Source of the DNA: Batkoa obscura | Taxonomy: Eukaryota; Entomophthoromycota; Entomophthoromycetes; Entomophthorales; Batkoaceae | DNA length: 64,000 bases | Direction: 5' to 3' | NCBI GenBank assembly: GCA_030770535.1 | Contig: JASVEC010000002.1 | Span: forward strand, 2,108,001-2,172,000 | Shown: one piece after another, positions 25,946 through 38,381 of the stretch | Layout: the number at the start of each line of letters is the position of its first letter | Numbering within the stretch: the first letter of the stretch is position 1 | The notes under the pieces: generated by a model | Database searches by the model: none | Seen by the model: the letters and a program-made list of their open reading frames with translations, nothing else | Told to the model about the DNA's origin: nothing | Translations under genes and position numbers: made by a program

Positions 25946-27325
25946 ATGCTAACAAAAATGAATGAAAAGAATGCAGACGAATTGAATATCAATGAATTTA
26001 ATGCCAATGTAAATGAAGATGCTATTGAAGAAGGAGATATTAAAGAAGAAATAAAACCAGTAACAATCAAAAACAAACGTCTATTATCTTTAGATGGCTT
26101 AAGAGGCTTGGTGATTATCTTAATGATAACGGCCAATTATCAAGTAATTAATCAATTCCCACAGATCTCCCATGCCGAATGGTTTGGGTTTACCATTGCA
26201 GATTCAATCTTCCCAACCTTTGTATTTATGATGGGATTAGCTATCCCATTAGCATTGAATAAATTACCTTTGAATGGTAAATTAATATTGAAAATTATTA
26301 AGCGTTCTATATTATTATGGGGTATTGGAGCCTTTCTTAACGGTTGGCCATTTACTTGGGAAGGTTTATCAGATAAATATCGTTTTGTTGGCGTACTTCA
26401 TAGATTAGCTTTATGTTATTTAGTGACTTCAATTGCTTATATTTGTTGTAGAGATTTTGAAAATAATAAGTTAAAAAAGTATTACTTATATGTAGGGTTT
26501 CCATTAATACCCTTGATTATTTGGTTAGGTATTACCTTTGGACTAAATGTACCTGATTGTGGACGAGGTTCTTTAAGTGCTGAATGCAGTGCTCAAGGAT
26601 ATATTGATCAATTGTTTTGGGGTAAAAATCATAATTATCAAAAAAAAGATTTTGATCCTGAAGGTGTATTATCTATGTTTACAGCTTGTATTTCTTGTTG
26701 GTTGGGTTTGATGGTTGGTTTAAATGTTTTAAAAAATAGAAAGAATTTCAATGATAATTTAATGATATATCAGAAAATGGCTCAATTTTTGTTATGTGCT
26801 TTATTATTTTTGTTTATTGCTTATTGTTTTGATCCTATTATTCCTGTGGGTAAACCGTTATGGACCCCTACTTTTGTTTTATGTGCTGGGGGTTTTTCTC
26901 TTATTATGTTGTCTCTTTTAATGTATTTTATTGATATTTTAAATTGCTTGAATCATCCTTGGAAAATCATTCGATTTCTATTTAAATCACTTTTAAAGGT
27001 AATGTTTATAAACAATAGAATAATAATAATAGAACGTATTTATTAATATAATATTTAAATAATATAGGTTGGTAGTAATCCTTTATTGATTTATGCATTG
27101 TCTGAAATGGTAGCAGGTACAATGTTTGCAATTACATTAAATTATGATGGACTAGGTAGCAGTGAAGGAATAATTGATTTATGGTCTTATTTGTATTTTA
27201 ATATATTTGGTAAATGGTGTCCAGATTCTTTAGGTTCTTTAATTTGGTCTCAATTCTTTATTTGGATAATATTTGTACCTTTAGCTTGGTTTTTAGATCA
27301 TAAAGGTTGGTATTTACGTGTTTAA
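25946..27325 (+). CDS. Membrane acyltransferase, HGSNAT/NagX (DUF5009/DUF1624) family
   Basis: Two exons (25946-26998, 27069-27325) give 436 aa. An acidic cytosolic N-terminus (1-44) is followed by the family signature LLSLDGLRGLVIILMITANY and HAEWFGFTIADSIFPTFVFM. His76 aligns with the histidine of human HGSNAT implicated in acetyl transfer. About 10-11 hydrophobic segments follow. In animals HGSNAT acetylates terminal glucosamine across the lysosomal membrane with acetyl-CoA; bacterial NagX relatives act on sugars at the plasma membrane. The substrate here is unknown; a vacuolar or plasma-membrane sugar acetylation is inferred. The C-terminus (WFLDHKGWYLRV) is typical of the family. Confidence 0.85.
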
Positions 27326-27333
27326 AAAATATT

Positions 27334-27336
<3 letters not shown>

Positions 27337-27364
<28 letters not shown>

Positions 27365-27372
27365 TAAAAACA
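27337..27372. repeat. (AAAATA)n microsatellite
   Basis: About six AAAATA-type units in the narrow gap between two convergent genes. Confidence 0.8.
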
Positions 27373-27437
27373 TTTTATAAATATAATAATAAATGTAATA
27401 TGCTTTTTTCTTATTTATTTTGTTATTATTATAATAT

Positions 27438-28465
27438 TTATTTTCTAAATGAAGATTTCTTTTTATTATCTTTTTTAATCTTAATTGTATTACGTTTGAT
27501 ATGATTTTTCGATATATGTAATACACCATCTTTAAATTTACCTAAACTTGTTTTTAATCCATCCACTTTCTTTTTCTTCTTTTTCTTTAAACTATCATCT
27601 TCATATTCATGAATAAATTTCTTATCAAAGTTCCCTTCTTCTTTAGCCTATATAAAATAGAAAATAATTTAATATTGTCATAAAATTGAACTTGAAATGT
27701 TCTATTATTATTATTATATATAACTTACCCTTTCAATCTTAGCATCTACTTTACGTTTTTTATTTCTAATTACTTCAAGTCGAGTTTTAATAGGATCATG
27801 GCTTTTTTTCATAGGCTTGAAGTAATAAATAAAATTAAAACTTCAATCAAACATAAGAGAGTATCAAGACCCTTACCTTAGCGCCTAATTGCACCAATTT
27901 TTTTAATTGATGTTTTCTTTTAGCTTTTCCTGTCAATTCCGAAGTAGCTAATTTTTCAATTAAATTACTATCTTTTAATAAACTTTCTAATTCCTTATCA
28001 AATAATTGATTTTCTTCTTCTTCTTTTTTTTCTACTTTTGTTATTACTTCGACTGCTTTTTTCTTTTTATCAAGTTGTTTAATATTCGAGGATAAAAACT
28101 TTTTAGAGCCCATGGGTTTTGGTATCTCTTTTGATAAATCTTGGTAGATTACCACTTCCACTTTTTTTCTAGGCTGGTTTATTTCTTCTTCAGAATCAGA
28201 CTCTTCTTCTTCGATATCATTGTCTTCTTCTTCTTCTTCTTCTTCTTCTTCTTCTTTTTCAATTTCTATATCTTCTTCTTCCATATCCTCTTTATTTTTG
28301 AATTGACTTACATCTAATCCCATATTCATCATCCATTTTCTATTCATTTCATTTAGTTTATTCAATGCCTCTTGGTCCACATCTTTACTAGATAGAACTT
28401 AGTTAATCTTTAAACTATCAACTTGATTTATTTTCTTACTTTACTGAGTTTATTGTCTTTTTCAT
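27438..28465 (-). CDS. FAF1: Faf1 / C1orf131-like 40S ribosome biogenesis factor
   Basis: Yeast Faf1 (human C1orf131) is a nucleolar factor of the small-subunit processome. Four minus-strand exons are needed. The start at 28465 (MKKTINSVN) splices to NKDVDQEALNKLNE; the longer exon by itself has only GTG upstream. A Glu-rich run from a TTC repeat on the plus strand (28222-28258) lies near residues 45-62. Then VEVVIYQDLSKEIPKPMGSK, LFDKELESLLKDSNLIEKL and LTGKAKRKHQLKKLVQLGAK follow, and finally the basic C-terminus with LGKFKDGVLHISKNHIKR. That last block is the most diagnostic. Orthology rests on block order, so it is good but not certain. Confidence 0.72.
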
Positions 28466-28570
28466 TTTGAAATATTTAAAAAATCAAAATTGAATTTCTA
28501 AAGTTGAATGAATTTTCAGTTTTGATTTAATTTGGAATTATTCTCATTTTATAAAAAGTGAACTTTTCTA

Positions 28571-30223
28571 ATGTTTTTGAAATATTTTAAACCAACTATA
28601 AAATCAATAATTAGTCCAAATTTTCATCGAGCAGTTAGCTCACAAACTCCATGGCAAGTGTTTGACCGAGATGCTAAAAAATGGCATCGAGATCGCAGCA
28701 TTATTAATCACAATAGAGAAACGGATTATTTAAAAGATGAGATGGGACTTAGAATGGTGGAAAGATTAGAAGTATAGTTTAATTATAATATAGTACAATT
28801 GGATTTAGAAGTTAACTAATTAATTATTGTACTAGGTAATTAAGAGGAAATTTCCATTTATTGTTGATTTAGGTTCCGGTTCCGGTCATATTATTAAACA
28901 CATTGATAAAGATAGCACTGATAAATTAATTATGTGCGATATATCAGGTAATATTTATATATTATAAATGAATTCATACTTAATTTTTTAATTTCAACCA
29001 TTTTAATCTTAATTCTTTTTCTTTTGTTAGAAAAACTATTATATCGAGATGAAGCTTTAGATAGTGACTATGAAGTATCCATAGAACGACAAGTAATGGA
29101 TGAAGAGTTATTAAAATTTGAAAAAAATAGTATACCAGCAGTGATTTCCAATTTATCATTACATTGGGTTAATGATTTACCTGGTAAGTGAGAGAAAACA
29201 ATAATTATTAGAAAATTTATTTTTATTTATTAATTTATTAATCTTTGATAGGTACTTTCATCCAAATAAAAGAGGCTTTAATGCCCGATGGTGTATTTTT
29301 AGCTTGTATGTTTGGTGGTGATACTCTCTTTGAATTACGGTAAAATTTGATATAATTGCCTGTTTTTATATATTTATACTAACTTATCCCTTGATTTTAA
29401 TAGTACCTCCTTACAATTAGCAGAGCAAGAACGAGGTGGAGGCTTATCTCCAAGGGTATCGCCCTTTGCTGGTAAATCCATTGATCTATAATCTATTATT
29501 AACTTTAATGTTATCTTGTTTTTCTTTATTTTACAAACCAATAATAATAAATTAACTCTTCTTTTATAGAAGCTAAAGATATCTCGAATCTATTAAGTCG
29601 AGCTGGATTTTCGTTAACTACCGTGGATGTGGATGAAATTGTAGTCAATTATCCAAGTATATTTCATTTAATGGAAGATTTGGATGCAATGGGAGAATCA
29701 AATGCAGTGATTGCTAGGTAAGTTGAATCGAGTGAATTATGTTTAATGAAATTTCTGATTGAGAAAGTGAAGAATTGAAATTCAAAGTTAAATTAATTAA
29801 TTAATTAATTGTTTAATATCATTAGACAACCATTTTTAAAAAGAGATATACTATTAGCTGCTAATTCAATTTATCAAGGTATACAAATATATTTTTATTA
29901 AATGATTATATACTAATATTATTTATTATTTATTATTTATCATTCATTATTTAGCTGCTCATGGTAATGAAGATGGTAGTATACCGGCTACATTTCAAGT
30001 AATTTCTATATTTGAATTATATTTAATTTATTCTTAATACTAATCACCTAATTTTTTATTATTTAGATACTTTATCTGGTAATTATTAATTCGACCTTAT
30101 CAATTTTATTGAATTGTTTATTTATTTTATCATTTTATTTAGATTGGTTGGAAACCGGATTGTTCCCAACCAAAACCAAAAGAAAGAGGTTCAGCTAAAA
30201 AATCTTTAAAAGAAGTATTATAA
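28571..30223 (+). CDS. NDUFAF5: NDUFAF5-like complex I assembly factor (mitochondrial methyltransferase fold)
   Basis: NDUFAF5 is a mitochondrial class I SAM-fold enzyme that hydroxylates an arginine of NDUFS7 during complex I assembly. Ten exons. A basic, Ser-rich N-terminus without acidic residues for about 25 aa is a likely presequence. Then come [17 protein letters not shown]-binding motif [75 protein letters not shown], and the end TFQILYLIGWKPD. All these blocks are diagnostic. The last join needs a 12-nt exon (30067-30078, ILYL). It shares a ~105-bp divergent promoter region with the FAF1-like gene. Confidence 0.95.
30067..30078 (+). other. 12-nt microexon of NDUFAF5
   Basis: ATACTTTATCTG, preceded by TATTTAG and followed by GTAATT. 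Without it TFQ would join IGW directly; the family has TFQ-(I/L)-x-x-(M/L)-IGWK, so all four residues are expected. Confidence 0.8.
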
Positions 30224-30568
30224 ACTGAATTAAAGTTAGTGTTATATTAAAGAGTACATGTAATAAAAAATTTCTTTATTAGTTAAATTAAGTTTATTTG
30301 TATTTTATTATAATTTTATTATAATCAATTAGTGATAGTTGAGAGACATTTATATAGAGAATCAACTAAGAGTATGATATCATTGTTGATAGTTAAATTA
30401 TTAATTATAAATAAGAATTTTTGTGTTAAAATTTTAATATCCAACTTAGTAAAGTAGATATAAAAATATTATAAAAATCATTTAAAATCAAACTATAGTC
30501 ATAATATTTTTTTATAACAATAAAGTTTAAACAAGTTATTTACTTTTGATACCTTCCACTAACAATCT
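30224..30568. other. Convergent 3' intergenic spacer
   Basis: AT-rich gap between convergent NDUFAF5 and VPS33. No other feature seen. Confidence 0.6.
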
Positions 30569-33267
30569 TTAATTAACCAACAATGGATTCCCTACCTCAA
30601 TAATCGATTCCAACATAGAATTACCCGAGATAATATTTGTAGTTAATATAATAAATTTAAAATTCGCTAAAAAAATAAAAAAAAGTTAATTAATTTAAAA
30701 CTTCATCTATACAATTTAATACTAAAAAATATACCTTCATCTACTTTGGATAAATATCGAATAGCTGCAATTTCGGTAGAAGTACAACCTGCCAAGAATA
30801 CAATCAAGATGATCTTTGGTGAAGATGTGGAAGTAGTGATAGAAGCTAAAATAAAAAAATATCATTTTAGTTAATCAATCTACTTTTTCATCACAAAAAA
30901 AAACTTACCTTCTTCCTTATTTCCGCTATTAAATTTCTGTACAATATCAAATGTGGGCCCATTAATAACTTTTAGCACATCTTCAAACTTAGCCCATCCC
31001 GATCCTAAATTTTGAGTTTTCATTCCTGTGTTGCCATTGTTAACACCAACGGAAGAAAAAGTACTAACAATCGAATTAAAAGTGTTACTTCGACTGTTCA
31101 ATTTTCCCACATTAAATTTATCTAAATTACCAATACCGCAGTAAGCTAATCGAATACTTAATGGAGCATAACCCGAATAAACATAAGAGATATCATTTGG
31201 CATTTGCTCATCTACTTCTTCTACTAATAAACGAAAAGCTTTAGCTATCAAACTAAATTTATTTCGAACATTATTTGGGTTGAGTTCATAAATTAATTCC
31301 ACTTTAGATAAATTTTCAAACGTTAATAAATGATGATAACCATAATTCTAAAATTATAAATAAAATATTAAAATTAATTTGTTTTTGTTATTATTAATCA
31401 ATGTGTTGAGGAAGTTACCTGGCAAATCTCCTTTTTATACTGACTTAATATCTTACTTCCTAACCCACCATTAACTTGACATTGTAATGCAATTAATCTC
31501 AATATTTTGACTAAAGGGGCGTGTTGTGCAATTAAATCTTCTACTAATTCAATGGAATTGTTTAAGATACTATTTGTTATGTTAATACCGCCGGATATTA
31601 AATCTAAAATGGATTAATTTAATATTAATTTTCTTTTTTTGAATGTAAAATATAATAGAAATAAAACAATATATATAATATAATATAACAAAATATGCTA
31701 TTTTTTTAAGGTACATACTCTGTTCATTTTCCAATAATTTATCAAATTCTTCAGAGGAACTTAATTCCATAAGACTTTCTGCTAACGAAGTATCTACATT
31801 AAGATATAGTTTTAGAACTCAAATTTCAACTCAAATTCTATTAAGCTTACGTAATCTTAAAGCAGAATGTTCGGATTGTAAATTAGATAAATTTGATACA
31901 AATTCTCTAATTTCCTTCACAGATTGAGCTTGATGTCGTTTTCTATAATCTTCATCTAATCTTTTAGCTTCTAAATTTAGTGTCTTTCCAACATTGGCAA
32001 AATTTAAATCTCTTAATTTTTTATAAATAACATCTCCGTTATTAAGTGCTACTTTTTTCTTTTTATTGCTCATTTTGCTACTATTTGGATTGCTGGAAGT
32101 TGAATTATTACTACTGCTTTTCTCTAACATATGAATTGGTACTTCAATTAGTGTATTTTTGATACCATAATTTTCTTCTAATAAACCTTCATAAGTTAAT
32201 TGAGTTAATAATGGAGTAATTAAATCATTGTTTCTTTCTAATAAGATAACTGAATTGATAATATTGGAGGGAATAATATCACTTTCTCCTTCTACTTCTT
32301 TTTCTAATCGTAACCGATGAAGCATCTCTTTTAACGTCTATAAAGTTGGATGTGAAGAATTAATAAATCAATCAATGTAAATTATGGATTCTAAATTACC
32401 TTGGAATATTTCCCCTTGCCTAATATTCGATTAAAATAACCATGTTCATTTTGTATTTTCATTAATGCAGAAGCTACAGCACTTAAACAGTTGAAATCTC
32501 CATCCTATTATATTAACTTTGTTAATTATCTTTTTTCAAAAATGTACAAAATCCACATAAAATTGGAATTCCAACTTACCAAATATAACTCTTTAAATGT
32601 ATTTGAATTTTCTAAAGAAAACAGATCCTCCTCCAAGGGTATAAAATCCATTTTAAAAGATTCAATTTGAGTTAAAGAACCCAATACTCCCTTTTCTTCA
32701 AAATATGCTTCAATTAAGCTATTTTTACTTGGTGCACAATATAAATGGAATTCCTTATTCACATTCTTACTATTGAAATAAAGTATATTTTCTAATGGTT
32801 AATGAAATTTGACCAAGTTAGTAAAGGGGTGGGGTGAGTAGGTAAAATCCAAGCATTTACCTGCAATTAAATTCAATTGTTGAATATTAGCTCTTGTTAA
32901 ATATAATAAATTATCGCCTTCAATATCAAATTGTTTATTGGTTAAAAATAGCACTTTTTCAACTCCACGTTCCTAGTATAATATAAAGGTTACTTTTATT
33001 TTGTTTTATTCTGTCTAATATACTAATTCTGTTTTTAATTTAAGTTGACTTACCTTTAAAAAAGTAAACTCAGTTACTAAAGATAATGCACCAGATAAAT
33101 TAGGGTCAAGGATTAAGATTTTTTTACCTAAAATCTAAAATATCGATTATCAACATATATAAGCAGTATTGAGCAATTTGATTTACCGAATCTAACATTC
33201 GAATTAATTCCTCTTTTAAATTTAATTTAATCTTTGTTACATCGAACAATTGATTTGTAGCCACCAT
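30569..33267 (-). CDS. VPS33: Vps33-like SM protein (class C Vps, HOPS/CORVET)
   Basis: Sec1/Munc18 protein that templates SNARE assembly at endosome and vacuole. About 11 exons. The N-terminus MVATNQLFDVTKIKLN is followed by KKILILDPNLSGALSLVTEF (domain 1) and GVEKVLFLTN. Next come SNIINSVILLERNNDLITPL and LTQLTYEGLLEENYGI, both near-invariant in Vps33. A Ser/Asn/Lys insert (near 32060-32110) and a C-terminal helical bundle follow, with the end SPKIILIVFLAGCTSTEIAA and AIRYLSKVDEANFKFIILTT. The stop is TAA ending at 30569. The residues FLAGCTSTEIAAIRYL single out Vps33 from Sly1, Vps45 and Sec1. Confidence 0.93.
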
Positions 33268-33458
33268 TTTTACTAAAAAAGAATCTAACTTGAACTTTCA
33301 AAATATTCAAAAATCCATTTTGAATATTGACGTAACGAAAAAAAAGGGAAGTCAATAATCAAAAAAAGTACAAATAATATATTTTATTTAAAAAAAAGAC
33401 TCTATAAAAATAAAACTCAAAGAATTCTTTACATCCTCTATCTCTATTCTTTTCTCAT

Positions 33459-36400
33459 TTAAACCCTAGCATTTCTAACAAAATTCACCATCAATTTATT
33501 AAATCGAAATGTATCCGCTAATCCACTCCATTGTTCTTTAATTACTTGTTTTAATTGATGCATGATAGTATTAAATTCTAATGGATTTTCATTCACAAGA
33601 TCACCATGGACTCTTAAGAATGTATTTAAGTACGCATGAGCCATTTCAAAACCCACTTTTTTATTTAACAATAAGATAATGGCTTTTAAAAATACTTTAA
33701 ATTGATTAAATTTATTACTCACAGATAATAAATTCATTTCGACTTCAATTTGAGGTGGGGACATTATTTCCATACCTTGAATTAATCTTTCAATTTCTTG
33801 ATTTTGTACTGCTTCTCTCATTAGTTTAATAAATTCGGATTCAATATTTGTATCAAACGTAGTTACTTTACTTTCTTCTTGATTATTCTCCTTATTTTCT
33901 TCATTGATGATAAATTGAGGGTTAACACCTTGTGTAGTAGTTAAAAAGAAAGGGGCTAATTCAGGTTGTTTAATTGGTTCAATTGGTTTATTTCGTTGTT
34001 TAATTGTTTCTAGATTTAATAATTTTTGCCATTTAGACCATGGTTGATTAGATAATGTAATCATTTCACTAGTTAACTGATCAGGTGATCTATATAAATT
34101 ACCATCTTCTAACTCATTTTCTTTATCATCTTCCACTTTATCTTCCATTAATTCTTCATTTTCATTTTGCTTTTCTTCAATTAAAGATTGTGGTAATTCG
34201 ACTGAATTGGGTATGAATGAAATTGGTATAGATTTCAAATTAACATCCGTATACATTGACTTATTAGACCATAAAAAGATACCTACTTGTCCTGCATGTG
34301 TTGTTGCTAAAAAATCACCTTGAGGTGAAAAATTTAAACAAGTAACTACATTAGGTACTACAAATATATCTATCATTGAACCCGTAGGTATATCCCAAGT
34401 TCTAATAGTACTATCTAAACTACTACTTACTAGCCATCTACCATCAGGGGAAAATGCCTATTTAAATTAATAAAATTATATTTTATTAATAAATTAATGA
34501 ATTAGTTACCATTCCAGTAATACGATGCTGATGACCATTAAATATACGTACAACTTTTTGAGTTTCAATATCTACAACTTTAATTGAAAAATCATCACAA
34601 GCAGTAGCAATTAATGAATTCTCTTTATGGGAAATAGCATAAGAAATAGATGATTTTAAATCGATTGAATGTAATAAAGTTAGAGATTTAAATTCCCAGA
34701 TTTTAATAACACCATCTAAAGAAACTGTACTAAATAATCGATTATAATTATCAGTTAATATACAAGTTATTGAAGCTTCATGAGAGTCTTTAGTTGATTT
34801 TCTTAATAAACCTGATTGTAAATTAAATTGATGGATATGACCTTGAATAGTACCAATTAATCCAAAATTGTTACAATGAGAGATAGCTACTGATTTGGCT
34901 ATTTCATTATTAGGTGGTAATAAAATATGTTCTCCTAATGTATTTTTTTGTAATGACCAGGTTCTTACCATTGGTTGGCCTAAATGAATTGATAATATAT
35001 TATCCCATCTCTTTTGTTGTTGTTGATTATTTAAAGTAAATTGAGTTATTGGTGGTAATTTTAAACTGTTTATATCTTTATTTATTGATTTAGCTTTAGC
35101 TTGTAATTTACCTTGACTTAATTCACAAGATTGATTTTCTTTAAATGTAGAGAATTGTCTTAAAGTTAAATCTTGACTTGCTGATAAAATAGTATTATTT
35201 GTATTATAAATAATTTGAGTTGGTGGCTCAAAATGTCCTGATCTAGATTTATATAACCTTGGTAAATCATCATGTGTATCGAATAGCCATTGTTTTAATG
35301 TATTATCTGAACCAGAAGAAATCAATAATGGTTGTCCATTCATAAATTGAATGGACGGAATATTTCCATTATGTGCATATTTCATCACATGAAATAATCG
35401 TTTTTCTTCTAAATCCCATATAGCTATGTCCCCATCCATACTCGAAGTGGCCATATGATGAAATGAATCCGTACGGAAACTAATACATGTTACTTTACCT
35501 TCTTGTTGAAATGAAAACAATTTTTTATCTAATTTTATATTATACAGTATAATTCGTCCATCTAATAATCCAATAGCAATTACATCAACAATTGGTGATT
35601 GAGCTAAACAAGTAATTGGTGAATTAAAAGATTTAAATTTATAGATTAATTTCCTAAAATAAAAATAATTAGTTTATTATTGTTGTTATTATATTTACTA
35701 TGTTTACCTAGTTTTAATATTCCATAATTCCATCGAACCTTGGGTGGAACCAAAAATTACTTTATTTAAATAAGTATCTGGATGTAAAATAGAAGTGACT
35801 CTAAAAGAATTAGAATCAAAATCAATACAGGTATAGAGTTCTAAATATTCATAATTAATAATTTTAAATAACGACTATTTTATTCGTTAACTTACCTCCA
35901 TTTTTAATGTCCCAAAGTTGAAAACAATTATCTTCCGTTAAAGCCATAATATGAGCTCCAAATATTTGTAATAAAAATATATCGCCTTCTGTTGGGGATT
36001 TCATAACTCTTGTCTAATAAAATTAAATTAAATTAAATTAAATTAATTTTAATTGATAAATTGGAGGTTTTCGTGATTATAAATTAAGTACCTGATGAGT
36101 TCTTTTGTATTTCAAGATTTGATTACCAACAGCAACAAAAGTATGTTCTCTACGTAATGCAATGGCATTGATCGGTTTCTCACATTGACGACCTATTTAA
36201 ACAATTTAATTAACATCATTTACTCCTCCATTTTTTTAAACTCAATAAAACACTTACCAACTAATACAACAACAAGTTTTTTAAGCTATAAAAAATATAA
36301 TATTAATAAATAGTATTTCAATCAAAAGAGAATGACTTACATCATATAAGTGAAAAGTATTTCCTACCACTGTACCAATGACTGAAAATTCACCTAAAGT

Positions 36401-36553
36401 TTGAATGGAAAATGGCACTTCATTACAAATGTAACCAACTGCTTTAAAAGGTTGATAGAGTTTAGAAGCATTATTTAGTTGTGGTTCATTCTTTATTTTC
36501 TTTGTCATTACTTGGACATTATTAGTTTCTTTATTTTCTAAAGTTAAAGCCAT
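33459..36553 (-). CDS. UTP21: Utp21/WDR36-like U3 snoRNP protein
   Basis: UtpB subcomplex component needed for early 18S rRNA processing in the nucleolus. Seven exons, including a 28-nt exon (36285-36258, LKKLVVVLVG). Family blocks: YQPFKAVGYICNEVPFSIQT at the start, RREHTFVAVGNQILKYKRTH, two WD40 propellers (MATSSMDGDIAIWD, LFSTVSLDGVIKIWEF, ATACDDFSIKVVD), then SPDGRWLVSSSLDSTIRTWD and FLATTHAGQVGIFLWSNKSM. The C-terminal Utp21 domain ends VNEN...WSGLADTFRFNKLMVNFVRN. About 900 aa. An AAATT microsatellite lies in one intron (about 36018-36043). Confidence 0.95.
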
Positions 36554-38162
36554 TTGAATGCTAAAAATTGAAAAGAAAATGAAAGATTGAAATTTCGAAA
36601 ATTTTGGATTAAGTTAAATTAGGGAACAATACCTATTTTTAGTAATAAATTGGGATAAAAATTTTGAAAATTTCAGCTTTTTTATTAATTCAATAAAATA
36701 TAAAGAAATAGGAGGATACATTAGATAAATATTAAAGTAAGAGACAAGGGAGAGAACAATAAAATCAGTAAATAATTTAACTTCAATTTATCTATTTTAA
36801 TAGAAATTAAATTTTAGAAAAAATGAGTTTTACTTTATAATCATTCTTTTAGACATAAAAAAGAAAAGCAACAGTAATAAGGATAGACAAATAAACATGA
36901 AATACTTTTAAAATCAACAATGTTTTATAATTAATTTTTTCATATAAGCTAAAACAACATTTAAAAATAATTTTTATAATAAAGTAAAAAGGAATTTATT
37001 AAACTAAATCACTTTTATCTTATTAAAAAAATTGATAAGTATAGAGTGATATGTGAAATAGTATTAATATGCTTTATCATTTTATTGAGAAAAATTTGAT
37101 ATTGACTTTGATAAATTTCACTAAGATATTAATAACTAAATTGAATATTAAAATTAAAAAATATTTGTATAAAATAAAATAAAATAAAATAAAATAAAAT
37201 AAAATAAAATAAAATAAAATAAAATAAAATAAATAAAAATAATTTTAAAAGCAATATGTTTAAATAGACAAATGTTGACTTAATAAATGTAATAAAGTAA
37301 CAAATTTATACAATAATAAATTTTATTATTAAAGTATATTTAAGTATATTTAGTATTTTTTTAATATTTTAACTTTTACTTTAAATGCTATTTTAATATA
37401 CTAGAAGTTCCACTAAAAGCTTTTAGTTTAATTTTTATTATTATTAAAATTTTTATTGAAAAAAGGCAATGCTGTATAGACAAAAATAGAAAATATAATT
37501 TTATTACTATTATCATTAGTACTCAGTTTTGTATTATTAATTTTTAAAATATTTTAAAAAAAATGCAATTTCTTAATTTATAAGATAAAAATAGAAATTT
37601 CTTGTCATGGGTTTTCAATAGTTAAAAATTCCTCAATCTACTCTATTGTTATTAAAAATATGTTATGAACTAAGAATATAAAACATAAGTAGTGCATTTG
37701 AAATTTGAAATTTGAAATTTTAATATTCGTTTGTTTTTTCTTTTATATCTCTAATTTATCTTAAAATATTGGAATTATTAATCACTTCAGTAAAAACTTC
37801 TACAGAATAAAGTAACATAGCACCAGAATATTATGATAAAATAACTGAACATCAAAAATTAAGTATTACTCGAAATTACCACTTTCAAAATATGTAATTA
37901 AATTTGATCTTCAATATTTAACATTGAGATAAAAATGGTATTGACATTGAATTAGTCTATTTTATGTAATTAATAAAGAATTGTTCTATAATCTATTAAC
38001 AAATACTTTTATTTCTGAATGTTTACACAATCAAAAAATACTATAAATTCAATCCGAGTGATAGATAAATTCAAATTCAAATTCAACTTTACTTTTATTA
38101 CAAATAACGTATTTGTTTATTATTACTATTAATTAATCTGATACAATTTAAACATTAATCAA
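36554..38162. other. AT-rich spacer with microsatellite
   Basis: No gene found. It contains the AAAAT tract (37170-37234), a few TTGAAA units near 37700, and presumably the divergent promoters of UTP21 and the small secreted peptide. Confidence 0.6.
37170..37234. repeat. (AAAAT)13 microsatellite
   Basis: About 13 perfect AAAAT units in a row. Confidence 0.95.
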
Positions 38163-38381
38163 ATGAAGTTTGCTTTCATACTATTTTCCATAATTCCCTT
38201 AACTTATTCTATGCCTCATACCCTTCATCTTACTGAAGTCAGCAAAAGAAATCCATTATTATTGTTACCAGCCGCAATTCAAATGGGCAGTACAGCGTTA
38301 CAGGTTGCTAGTACAGCTTACGATGTTGGTAAAGCAGCATATGGTACATATAAAAACATGTCTAAACCAAAATCGCCCTAG
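38163..38381 (+). CDS. Small secreted peptide precursor (72 aa)
   Basis: Family not recognised. Residues 1-16 (MKFAFILFSIIPLTYS) form a signal peptide. A short propeptide ends in Lys28-Arg29, a Kex2-type dibasic site. The rest is a 43-residue Cys-free segment beginning NPLLLLPAAIQMG. It is rich in Ala/Gly/Ser/Thr, with a likely amphipathic helix about residues 40-62, and ends in the basic tail NMSKPKSP. The gene is intronless and stands alone between two spacers longer than 1 kb. It could be a processed secreted peptide or a wall-associated protein; only the targeting is supported. Confidence 0.55.
   Translation: MKFAFILFSIIPLTYSMPHTLHLTEVSKRNPLLLLPAAIQMGSTALQVASTAYDVGKAAYGTYKNMSKPKSP

Noticed and set aside
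28222-28258. TTC microsatellite as a noncoding repeat
   Set aside because: It lies inside the FAF1-like coding exon and codes for a Glu run, common in nucleolar proteins.
28380-28380. Start of the FAF1-like gene at this position
   Set aside because: The codon is GTG. A short upstream exon from ATG at 28465 splices in frame and gives a proper start.
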